Below the pieces are notes generated by a model. The model was not told the origin of the DNA. It ran no database searches and worked only from the letters and a program-made list of their open reading frames with translations. A DNA stretch of 60,138 nucleotides from Candidatus Blautia intestinavium. Its GTDB lineage: Bacteria; Bacillota; Clostridia; Lachnospirales; Lachnospiraceae. The stretch covers positions 1 through 60,138 of the forward strand of contig DXGV01000032.1 in the NCBI GenBank assembly GCA_019113745.1, read 5' to 3'. A program made the position numbers and the translations under genes. Of this stretch, positions 52,769 to 60,138 are shown piece by piece; the first letter of the stretch is position 1, and the number at the start of each line of letters is the position of its first letter.

Positions 52769-53272
52769 TTATTCACCGGGAAATGTCCAGAATATTTCAT
52801 GTAAAGGAAATTTTTCTACTTTATCTGTTCCTCTCAGCCTGTCCTCCACCTTTTCCGGGACTCTGATCAGGCCCAGAAGCCAGAACAGACTGTATATATA
52901 AGAAATACCGAATATCTGTCTGATGGCCTTGGGGCCGCTATACTCCGGCGCTTCCAGAATATGTTTTCCTCTTTCCTGCCGGCAGAACGGCATCATCTCC
53001 TCCATCCGTTTCAGTACAATATGAAATGCCAGAAAGACAGAACTTTTTGTCAGTGTCTTGTTGCCCTCTTTACGGGACACAAGAATCTCTCCGCTGTATT
53101 CTCCGTTCTTTTTCCTCTTGATCCTGTATGAAAAGGGCAGGCCGGAAACGGTCCGAAGAGGATAATCCTGAAACGCCAGAACCGCCGCCCACAGCAAGCC
53201 GTCTACATCTCTGCTTTTTGCCAAAATTCCTGTGTGAAGTTCTGTAATCGTTCTCTTTCTCTCCTGTGTCAT
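52769..53272 (-). CDS. Protein of unknown function
   Basis: A 167-residue protein; start at 53272 (MTQERKRTITELHTG) preferred over a TTG at 53293. It is basic in the middle (FSYRIKRKKNGEYSGEILVSRKEGNKT) and has a hydrophobic patch near the end (ISYIYSLFWLLGLI). I recognise no domain. It lies between the lct operon and the M20 gene, with neighbours too far apart to imply a partner. Confidence 0.65.
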   Translation of the reverse strand: MTQERKRTITELHTGILAKSRDVDGLLWAAVLAFQDYPLRTVSGLPFSYRIKRKKNGEYSGEILVSRKEGNKTLTKSSVFLAFHIVLKRMEEMMPFCRQERGKHILEAPEYSGPKAIRQIFGISYIYSLFWLLGLIRVPEKVEDRLRGTDKVEKFPLHEIFWTFPGE

Positions 53273-53411
53273 CTTTATATATCCCCGGCGCAAGGGCCTT
53301 TATGTGTTCTGTTAAAAACTTTTCTGTTTTTTATCTTATCACCATAACCCTGGCAAGACAAGAAGAGTGGTCATTCTTACAATATTATATTGTCAGCCGC
53401 CTTTACTTCAA

Positions 53412-55064
53412 CTAAGATAATTCTATTACTTCCCGCCGGTAGTCGGAAAAAGATTCTGTTCCATCGGATGTGATCAAAAAGCCATCTTCTACACGGATTC
53501 CCGTTTCTGTTTCATCATCTCCTAAATATAGACAAGTTGAAAATGTCATATTTTCTTTTAGTATATAGTCTGAATCCTCCTCAATCCATGGATATTCCCC
53601 CTCCATAAGCCCAGTTCCATGACACGGTCCATATAGAATATATTTTTCCATTTTTCTGTCTGACAATATTTTATGCTGCAGTTGTGCTATTTCCCCTGCA
53701 TTAATTCCAGGCCTGATCCTATCCAAAATTTCCTTCTGTAACTCAAAAGCAGCTTCTATCATTGCTTTTATCCGGCTATCTGTTTTCCCGATCACAACTG
53801 GACGTCCTATAGTAGATGCATATCCTTCATATCTTGCACCAATCTGAATCTGAATCAAATCACCTTCCTGCACAATTCTGTTTCTGCATCTGCTGATCGC
53901 CTGAAAAATTGTAGGTATTTGTCCAGTATTTTGGAGATGTCTTGCATCTGCTCCACTTGGAAGACCTGATACTCTGGCTCTGCCAATAACTTCCATACTG
54001 GAACCCCTGGCAATTTCTATGATTGGATGATTTGTTTCTATTGAATGAGGCATAACGCTTAAATACCAGTTTTTCCTAACCGGATGTTTACATAACCATT
54101 CGTCTGCCTTACAAATTCTGTCTATACAATTTTTAACCTCTTTTTTTATTTTTTCTCCTTTTACCAGTACTTTATTACCCTGTTCACCTATTTCGTACGG
54201 AAGATATTTAATATCAAATCTCATTTGACAGGTTCCCGGAACTGTTGCGGCCGAAATTCCTCCATGAATTTCTCCCAATCCTATGGTTGGTGAAGGAAGG
54301 TATGGATTTTTTCGTAAAGCAAGCCATCTTGTTTCCAATTCTTTTAAACCTGAAACGATTTTAAATCCCTTCTCAATCGCATTTACCCCTTGCCATTTAA
54401 AGCATGCATGTGCCGGTTTTCCTTCCACCTCTATTTCCAAAAGATAAACTCCTCTGCTGGCACTGTATATATCAAGATTCGTCGGTTCTGTAACTATTGC
54501 TGCATCGGCATGATACCCTTTTTTTATACAGGACAGAGTCCCGTTTCCTCCGCCTTCTTCATCGACAACAGATTCTATGATAATGTTTCCGCAATGCTCA
54601 ATCTGACAATCGTTTAGGAATTTAACCGCCAAAATCATTGCTGCCAGCCCTGCCTTCATATCACAGGCGCCTCGCCCATAAATTTTCCCATTATCTACGG
54701 TAGCACTAAGTGGATGGTATTTCCATTTTCTTATGTCATCAAGAGGAACTGTATCCATATGCCCGTTTAAAATAATAGACTTTCCACCTCCCGAGCCATA
54801 ATGAATTGCAACTAAGTTTGGTCTGTTCTCATAATTATGTCCGGGATTATAATCAGGCATATTTTTGATATGTTCATTTGACGGTTCAAACAACTCTGTC
54901 TCAAATCCCCACTCGTGCATCCTTTTTTCCAGCCATTCCTGTGCTTCTTTTTCTCTTCCGTCCACTCCCTGTTCAATAAACGATGTGTCAAAAGAAATCA
55001 GTCTACGCAGGAAGTTCACCGCCTCGTCCTGATGACTGTCAATATATTTCATCAAATTTTCCAA
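53412..55064 (-). CDS. M20 peptidase fused in frame to an M24 (creatinase-like) C-terminus
   Basis: A 550-residue chimera; the TTG at 55064 is 9 bases after GGAG and matches M20 N-termini (MENLMKYIDSHQDEA). Residues 1-388 are an M20 amidohydrolase with metal motifs LNGHMDTVPLDD, GRGACDMKAGL, VDEEGGGNGT and VTEPTNLD. It breaks off after GADARHLQNTGQIPTIFQ, before the last His ligand. Residues 389-550 continue as the end of an M24 pita-bread enzyme: EGDLIQIQIGARYEGYAST, then CHGTGLMEGEYPWI and GIRVEDGFLIT. The M24 Asp ligands are replaced (Q and T), as in creatinase. Junction near 53900. Either a deletion joined two neighbouring genes or it is a real fusion. It follows an RbsABC-like importer. 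Confidence 0.82.
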   Translation of the reverse strand: MENLMKYIDSHQDEAVNFLRRLISFDTSFIEQGVDGREKEAQEWLEKRMHEWGFETELFEPSNEHIKNMPDYNPGHNYENRPNLVAIHYGSGGGKSIILNGHMDTVPLDDIRKWKYHPLSATVDNGKIYGRGACDMKAGLAAMILAVKFLNDCQIEHCGNIIIESVVDEEGGGNGTLSCIKKGYHADAAIVTEPTNLDIYSASRGVYLLEIEVEGKPAHACFKWQGVNAIEKGFKIVSGLKELETRWLALRKNPYLPSPTIGLGEIHGGISAATVPGTCQMRFDIKYLPYEIGEQGNKVLVKGEKIKKEVKNCIDRICKADEWLCKHPVRKNWYLSVMPHSIETNHPIIEIARGSSMEVIGRARVSGLPSGADARHLQNTGQIPTIFQAISRCRNRIVQEGDLIQIQIGARYEGYASTIGRPVVIGKTDSRIKAMIEAAFELQKEILDRIRPGINAGEIAQLQHKILSDRKMEKYILYGPCHGTGLMEGEYPWIEEDSDYILKENMTFSTCLYLGDDETETGIRVEDGFLITSDGTESFSDYRREVIELS

Positions 55065-55130
55065 ACTGTACCATCTCCTTCTCAAAACTGGCAGAAGACG
55101 ATCTTCTGCCAGTTATAATCTTCCATACTG

Positions 55131-56159
55131 TCAAAATTGGTCTAACCAGTACCAGTCTTCGGGAGATACTGCTTTGAGAATCTGATCCGCCTGACTTAAA
55201 TTACTTTCATCAATTACAGTATTTTTTTCGTTAATGACAGAAGGAACCTCTTCACCATTCAGATATCTGACTGCAACATCAACTGCAATATATCCCTGAA
55301 TATAACCAGGTGTTCCATTAGTCGCACCAAGAGTTCCATCTGCAATTGCTTCCAACGCTTCATCGGTCCCGTCATTTCCCATCACAAATATATCATCACT
55401 CTTCCCGGCCGCTTCAATTGCTTGTGCCGCGCCTAATGCCATTTCATCATTGGCAGCATAAACTGCGTCAATGTTATCAAATGACTGAAGCAGATTTTCC
55501 ATAACTGTCATAGCTTCTGCACGATCATAATTTGCTGTCTGGGATGCCAGAATTTCAATATCCGGATATTCGGCAATCGCCTCCTGAAAACCTCGGGATT
55601 TTTCCCGGCTCGTTTCTTGTCCCATAACACCCTGGAGTTCAATAACCGTTCCTTTTTCTTCCAGAACACCAGCGATATATGTACCGCCATTATATCCGGA
55701 TTCATAACTGTCAAAGCTTATCGCACACTGAATATCTCCTCCTGTTGGAAGTTCTGCTGTGGTAAATACTGGAATTCCGGCATCATTTGCACTTTCGATT
55801 GCCGTAACAATTCCCGTTGTATCCACGGTCTGTACAATAATGGCATCCATTCCCTGCGAAATAAAATCTTCTACCTGCTGTACCTGTTTTGTTACATCGT
55901 TGTCGCCGCCCAACATAGTAAGCGTTACGCCTCTTTCTTCTGCTGCTTTTTCCGCTCCCTCCATCATACCGACAAAAAACGGATTATTTAGAGTCGGACA
56001 AGTATAACCCAATACAAATTCTTCTTTTGCCGCCGGCATCTCTGCACCTGTTTCTTCTCCGGTTTCAGCAGATTCCTCTTCTTCTGCTGCATATATCCCG
56101 CTTGTACAGGATACTGTCAACATCACTGCCAATAAACTACACAGTACTTTTTTCTTCAT
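55131..56159 (-). CDS. Periplasmic-type binding protein of an RbsABC-like importer
   Basis: A 342-residue secreted binding protein: signal peptide MKKKVLCSLLAVMLTVSC... with a lipobox-like VSC near residue 18, though the run continues to YAA, so lipidation is uncertain. A Glu-rich linker follows, then the RbsB fold: FVLGYTCPTLNNPFFVGMM, MDAIIVQTVDTTG, YNGGTYIAGVLEEKG, DAVYAANDEMALGAAQAI and FVMGNDGTDEAL. Ligand unknown; sugars or other small polar molecules. Confidence 0.92.
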   Translation of the reverse strand: MKKKVLCSLLAVMLTVSCTSGIYAAEEEESAETGEETGAEMPAAKEEFVLGYTCPTLNNPFFVGMMEGAEKAAEERGVTLTMLGGDNDVTKQVQQVEDFISQGMDAIIVQTVDTTGIVTAIESANDAGIPVFTTAELPTGGDIQCAISFDSYESGYNGGTYIAGVLEEKGTVIELQGVMGQETSREKSRGFQEAIAEYPDIEILASQTANYDRAEAMTVMENLLQSFDNIDAVYAANDEMALGAAQAIEAAGKSDDIFVMGNDGTDEALEAIADGTLGATNGTPGYIQGYIAVDVAVRYLNGEEVPSVINEKNTVIDESNLSQADQILKAVSPEDWYWLDQF

Positions 56160-56210
56160 GGTTATTCACCCTCCTTAAATAAAAATTTTTCAAAACAGGA
56201 TTTCTACCTG

Positions 56211-57164
56211 TTATGATTCTTCATTTACCCGTGTCTGGATAAAACGGTCAAATAATACCGCCGCTAAAACAACTGCTCCTGTTACAATATCCTGATAATA
56301 CGAATTGACCTGCAAAAGATTCAGCGCATTTTTTATTACGCCGATAATAATTGCGCCAATAAGCGTCCCCCATATACCTCCGCTGCCCCCCGACAGACTG
56401 GCACCTCCGATTACAGCCGCAGTGATCGCATCCATTTCATATCCTTCACCCAGCGAAGGGGTTCCGGAAGAAAGTCTTGATGTATAAATAACACCCGCTA
56501 ATGCCGCTAAAAATCCACATAGCACATATACCATTGTTTTTATTTTTATCACCTGTATACCGGCAACTATAGAAGCTTTTTCATTGCCGCCGATCGCATA
56601 CACATAACGTCCAAATTTTGTCCTGTTCATTAAAAAGGCTGCAAGAATAAAAATGAATAACATTACTAAAAATGGAATCGGAATGATTGCAAGGCTTCCC
56701 TGCCCCAATACTTTAAATCCCTCATTATCCAGCGGAATAGGCATTGCCATTGTTGATGCCTGCACAATTCCAGAACAGATAGAACATGATGATAAAGTTA
56801 TAATAAACGGGGCAATTTGAGTCTTTGCAATCAAAATGCCATTTATGAATCCCACCAGAATCCCTATTAACAGTGCTGCAAGAATTGCCAATACAACCTG
56901 TCCTGTCTTAGAAATGATCTCTGCACATACTACACCGCTCATCGCTACAATAGCACCAACTGAAAGGTCAATTCCACCGGAAATGATTACCATCGTCATT
57001 CCTACACTTAATATGGCATTCATAGATACCTGTCTTCCTACATTAGATAAATTATTTGCAGTAAAAAAACGATCTGTCAAAAAGAACATAGCGGCTACTA
57101 TCAGACACAAGATCGCAAAAGTGGCATATTTCCTAGCTATTATCCAAAATTTTCTTTTATCCAT
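56211..57164 (-). CDS. RbsC-type ABC permease
   Basis: A 317-residue membrane protein; the start at 57164 is 8 bases after AGGAGG. About nine helices with ISGGIDLSVGAIVAMSGVV, AIGGNEKASIVAGI and ITAAVIGGASLSGGSGG, all RbsC hallmarks. It overlaps the ATPase stop by 8 bases. Confidence 0.94.
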   Translation of the reverse strand: MDKRKFWIIARKYATFAILCLIVAAMFFLTDRFFTANNLSNVGRQVSMNAILSVGMTMVIISGGIDLSVGAIVAMSGVVCAEIISKTGQVVLAILAALLIGILVGFINGILIAKTQIAPFIITLSSCSICSGIVQASTMAMPIPLDNEGFKVLGQGSLAIIPIPFLVMLFIFILAAFLMNRTKFGRYVYAIGGNEKASIVAGIQVIKIKTMVYVLCGFLAALAGVIYTSRLSSGTPSLGEGYEMDAITAAVIGGASLSGGSGGIWGTLIGAIIIGVIKNALNLLQVNSYYQDIVTGAVVLAAVLFDRFIQTRVNEES

Positions 57165-58653
57165 GTTGATATCCTCCTGTTGCATAAACCATAATATCTT
57201 CTTGTGTCACATTTTCATTCTTCATTTCTTTTACAAGCCTTCCTTTATAAAGGATACCAATCCTGTCGCTCATTCCAATAATTTCTGCTATTTCAGAGGA
57301 AATTAAAATAACAGCAGTCTTTTTTTCCAGAAGCTGATCAATTATTTTATAGATATCCACTTTACCATTTACATCAACGCCTCTGGTTGGTTCACATAAC
57401 AAAACAATTTGAGGATTCGTGCTTAAAACTTTGGCAAGTACTACTTTTTGCTGATTTCCTCCTGATAACAGAACCACTTCCTGATTTACTGAATCCGCTT
57501 TTATACTATATTTTTTCACACTTTCTCGAGACAAAGCATCTTCCAGCATTGCTGAAATAATACCTTTTATTTTGCATATTGGAGACCATGGAGAAAGCCC
57601 TACATTTTCTTTAATTTTCATAGATAAAACCAGGCCTTCCTCTTTTCTGTTTTCTGTTACCAGTCCGATTCCATAACTTATAGACTTGCCCGGCGAATTT
57701 ACGGTTACTTTCTTTCCATTCACCCATATTTCTCCGCTTTTCACTGAATTTAATCCGTATAAGCATCTGGCCAGATCGCTTTGACCGGCTCCAACTAAAC
57801 CTGCTATTCCATAAACTTCTCCTTCTCTGACTTCAAAATTGATGTCAAAAAAATTCTTTTCATCTGTCAGATGTTTAATCTCCATCTTAACATTTCCGAT
57901 AGTATGGGTTGTTTTAGGATAGTAATTTTCGATAGTCTGCCCTACCATCCATTCGATTATTTTATCTATTCGTGTATTTTGAGGATCACATTGTGCAATC
58001 AGCTTACCATCTCTTAACACACATATTCTTTCTGCGATTTGAAAAATTTCTTCCAATCTGTGAGAAATGTAAATAATACCCTTTCCCTGTTTTTTTAAAT
58101 CTTTAATAATACTGAACAATCGCTCTGTTTCTTCTGCACTTAATGCAGCCGTTGGTTCATCCATTATGATTATCTCGGCATTTTGGGATAACATCTTTAC
58201 AATTTCTACAATCTGCTGCTCGGCCACTGAAAGGCTGCCTATCCGTTGATTTGGGTCCAAATCAAGTCCCAATTTTGTTAATAAGCTTTTTGTTTCCTTG
58301 TATATTGTCTTCTCGTCAATCTGAACATGTCTCTGTTTTTCCCTTCCCAAAAATATATTCTGCGCCACAGATAAATTAGAAATCAAATTCAGCTCCTGAT
58401 GAATAATCGCAATTCCAGCACGCTGCGCATCGATCGGAGAATTAATTTCTGTTTTCCGACCATGGATTTCAATTTCACCCTCGTCTTTTTTATAAATACC
58501 TGTAATGATTTTCATCAAAGTACTTTTTCCAGCTCCATTTTCTCCAACCAACGCCAGACATTCTCCGCTGTAGAGTTCCAACGAAATATCTTTTAGCACA
58601 TTATTATTCATAAAAGATTTAGATACATGCTGTACTTTCATTATTGCATCCAT
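57157..58653 (-). CDS. RbsA-type ABC ATP-binding protein
   Basis: A 498-residue double ABC protein. First domain: [31 protein letters not shown]. Second: [36 protein letters not shown]. The second Walker B has Cys before Glu, an oddity seen now and then in RbsA. First gene of the operon, with the LacI operators in its promoter. Confidence 0.94.
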   Translation of the reverse strand: MDAIMKVQHVSKSFMNNNVLKDISLELYSGECLALVGENGAGKSTLMKIITGIYKKDEGEIEIHGRKTEINSPIDAQRAGIAIIHQELNLISNLSVAQNIFLGREKQRHVQIDEKTIYKETKSLLTKLGLDLDPNQRIGSLSVAEQQIVEIVKMLSQNAEIIIMDEPTAALSAEETERLFSIIKDLKKQGKGIIYISHRLEEIFQIAERICVLRDGKLIAQCDPQNTRIDKIIEWMVGQTIENYYPKTTHTIGNVKMEIKHLTDEKNFFDINFEVREGEVYGIAGLVGAGQSDLARCLYGLNSVKSGEIWVNGKKVTVNSPGKSISYGIGLVTENRKEEGLVLSMKIKENVGLSPWSPICKIKGIISAMLEDALSRESVKKYSIKADSVNQEVVLLSGGNQQKVVLAKVLSTNPQIVLLCEPTRGVDVNGKVDIYKIIDQLLEKKTAVILISSEIAEIIGMSDRIGILYKGRLVKEMKNENVTQEDIMVYATGGYQHG

Positions 58654-58673
58654 GAAATCCCTCCCTCCTTTAT

Positions 58674-58685
58674 CTACTCGTGTAA
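58674..58685. promoter_or_regulatory. LacI-type operator 1
   Basis: CTACTCGTGTAA, match to the palindrome TTACTCGTGTAA. It lies between the -10 and the rbsA-like start, where repressor would block elongation or initiation. Confidence 0.7.
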
Positions 58686-58696
58686 ATTATGATTTT

Positions 58697-58725
58697 ATTA
58701 TAATTTACTCATGTAAATTTGTCAA
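58697..58725 (-). promoter_or_regulatory. Promoter of the RbsABC-like operon with operator 2 in the spacer
   Basis: TTGACA, 17 bases, TATAAT on the minus strand, a near-perfect sigma-A promoter. The operator TTACTCATGTAA (58705-58716) fills the spacer, so a bound LacI protein excludes polymerase. Confidence 0.85.
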
Positions 58726-58793
58726 GTCATTCTTATATAGCTCTTATGATTTTGTACAATTATTACAAAATAATTTTACATATTTTGGAACTC

Positions 58794-58820
58794 TTGACTT
58801 TATCCTGATTCTAGTATAGT
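58794..58820 (+). promoter_or_regulatory. Promoter of the lacI-type gene
   Basis: TTGACT and TATAGT with a 15-base spacer, a shorter spacing than usual. The operator at 58841-58852 lies just downstream. Confidence 0.5.
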
Positions 58821-58840
58821 CTAACAATATATATTATCAA

Positions 58841-58852
58841 TTACTCGTGTAA
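58841..58852. promoter_or_regulatory. LacI-type operator 3
   Basis: TTACTCGTGTAA between the lacI promoter and its ribosome site, implying self-repression. Confidence 0.75.
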
Positions 58853-58875
58853 TTTAAGGGAGGAGACTTTAGCAC

Positions 58876-59853
58876 ATGGTTTCCATGAAAGATATTGCCG
58901 CTGAATTAAATCTATCACGCTGTACTGTCTCAGACATTTTGAATAATAAAACGAAAACCAAATCCTATAAGCAAGAAACTATAGATCTTGTTTTAAATAA
59001 GGCTAAAGAAATGGGATATATCACCAATAACATTGCCAAATCGTTAAAAACTGGCCGAACAAAGACAATCGCTCTCGTTGTTCCTGATATCTCCAATTCT
59101 TTTTATATACATATAATTAAAGAAATTGAAAATTTAGCATACGCTGCAAATTACAGTACAATTATATGCATAACAGAGGAAAACCTGGAAAAAGAAAACC
59201 ATATTCTTCATATGCTTTCCAGTAGAATGGTAGACGGAATTCTTATCTCTGCAGTTTCTTCTACTCAATCACTGCAGGACGATTATCCATTTCAAATTGT
59301 ATGTTTTGACCGTGCAATTGAAAATAAAAAATATTGCTCCATTACGATCAATAACGAATTATCAGCTTACAATCTGGGAAAGTATTTTATTGAGAAAAAG
59401 GCACGCAATCCCCTGTTTATTTCTACTTCTTCTGCTGACTATACAGTCCAGCACAGAATTCAAGGGTTTTTAAAATCATTTTCAGATGTTGGAATAGAAA
59501 TTCCAAAAAAGAATATTTTATACGATGTATATAATACAGAAATGGCATATAAATGCCTGCACCAGATAATTGAATCCAACGAAACAGAATTTGACTCCAT
59601 TGCTCTAAGTACAAATTACTATATATATGGGATTCTAAAAGCATTAAAAGAAAAAACAAGACAGGTAAAAGCTCTTGGCGGTTTTGAAACTTTTTCGGGA
59701 TATGATTTTTTTGATAACATTATATGTATACAACAGCCTGAAAAAGAGATGGCTTCTCTTGCCTTCCTGGCTCTTCTGCAGCTACTTAAAGGAGAAAAAG
59801 CTGCCTCTAAAATACTGGATACTTCCATTTTTTATCCTGGTTTTGTTAAATAA
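58876..59853 (+). CDS. LacI-family transcriptional repressor
   Basis: A 325-residue repressor after AGGGAGGAG. The helix-turn-helix is MKDIAAELNLSRCTVSDILN with hinge ITNNIAKSLKTGRTKTIALV; the ligand domain follows with VPDISNSFYIHIIKEIENLA, MVDGILISAVSS and FQIVCFDRAI. The operators it probably binds are the three TTACnCGnGTAA-like sites in the 222-base divergent region. AT-rich like its neighbours. Confidence 0.93.
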   Translation: MVSMKDIAAELNLSRCTVSDILNNKTKTKSYKQETIDLVLNKAKEMGYITNNIAKSLKTGRTKTIALVVPDISNSFYIHIIKEIENLAYAANYSTIICITEENLEKENHILHMLSSRMVDGILISAVSSTQSLQDDYPFQIVCFDRAIENKKYCSITINNELSAYNLGKYFIEKKARNPLFISTSSADYTVQHRIQGFLKSFSDVGIEIPKKNILYDVYNTEMAYKCLHQIIESNETEFDSIALSTNYYIYGILKALKEKTRQVKALGGFETFSGYDFFDNIICIQQPEKEMASLAFLALLQLLKGEKAASKILDTSIFYPGFVK

Positions 59854-59929
59854 AAAAGTCTATACAGTCTATATTTCATTGAATATACCTTAAATAAAAG
59901 ATATCTGTATTAGCAGCTTCAGCAAGCAT

Positions 59930-60138
59930 GACTGGACAAATCGGCGGTGTGAAAGTTTTCTGTAAATACGTAAATATAAGAGGTTCTTCTATGATAAAAT
60001 CTAAGTTATAGGAGGGCCTTTTATTATGGCAAAACAAAAGAAACCTGTTCATCGAGTACAAATGACGGAAGGAAAACGAAACATTATCCATCAACTCCTG
60101 GAAGAATACGACATTCAGACCGCTGAAGATATCCAGGA
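59930..60138 (+). mobile_element. Left part of an IS256-family element
   Basis: After the lacI stop, from about 59930, GACTGGACAAATCGGCGGTGTGAAAGTTTTC looks like an IS256-type left end, followed by a transposase start. The exact end is uncertain and the right end is outside the window. Confidence 0.6.
60026..60138 (+). CDS. IS256-family transposase (N-terminus, partial)
   Basis: ATG at 60026 after GGAGGG. The 37 residues read MAKQKKPVHRVQ, MTEGKRNIIHQLLEEYD, IQTAEDIQ, the usual beginning of clostridial IS256-family DDE transposases. It runs off the right edge. Confidence 0.82.
   Translation, partial: MAKQKKPVHRVQMTEGKRNIIHQLLEEYDIQTAEDIQ

Overview
The window reads as chromosomal DNA of a gut-type Lachnospiraceae (Clostridia, Firmicutes). 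The basis is the AGGAGG-type ribosome binding sites, several TTG starts, many YesM/YesN and ABC sugar systems, a class B sortase, a CD1871A-type CXXC mini-protein, an electron-bifurcating lactate dehydrogenase set (lctBCD) and close-packed minus-strand operons. No genus can be fixed from sequence reading alone. No CRISPR array, rRNA or phage module was seen. Both ends lie in insertion sequences: an IS3-type element on the left that cuts an ABC permease, and an IS256-type element on the right.

Layout. 1-1.8 kb: the IS3 end, a permease stump and its sugar-binding protein. 1.9-6.1 kb: an operon of DUF308 membrane protein, response regulator, histidine kinase and lipoprotein. 6.2-9.0 kb: DUF951 protein, sirtuin, class B sortase and HAD phosphatase. 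9.0-12.0 kb: a sucrose/trehalose-type PTS EIIBCA gene with an in-frame stop after codon 14, divergent from an AraC regulator. 12.0-26.2 kb: a large pentose/hexose locus with the MmsA/MmsB/ChvE-type ABC importer, a second binding lipoprotein, a three-component sensor (membrane-anchored binding protein, YesM-type kinase, YesN-type regulator), xylulokinase, an L-fucose/L-arabinose isomerase-like enzyme, a DUF4867 protein and an AraC regulator.

26.2-29.0 kb: viroplasmin-RNase H and a FUSC membrane protein. 29.1-33.2 kb: a five-gene signalling operon made of a small secreted Cys/Asp-repeat protein, an ECF sigma factor, an RsgI-like anti-sigma with a Gly/Asn/Ser tail, and a response regulator/kinase pair. 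33.4 kb: initiator tRNA-fMet. 33.7-35.5 kb: a redox operon (TlpA-like thioredoxin, 58-residue CXXC protein, NapH-like ferredoxin protein), divergent from a secreted 5'-nucleotidase. 37.5-45.6 kb: GNAT, GntR, a sugar ABC importer and a Cys/Met-metabolism PLP enzyme, divergent from a glycosidase-like protein.

45.9-53.3 kb: nitronate monooxygenase-like enzyme, a Spo0A-C-like small protein, an unexplained long hairpin, then YkvI-type transporter, LctD, EtfA and EtfB, which together look like a lactate oxidation unit, and a protein of unknown function. 53.4-59.9 kb is visibly more AT-rich: an RbsABC-like importer, an M20/M24 chimeric peptidase gene, and a divergent LacI repressor with three matching operators.

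Start codons were moved from the longest frame where a Shine-Dalgarno site or signal peptide decided it. Family names come from recognising motifs by eye; no database search was run.
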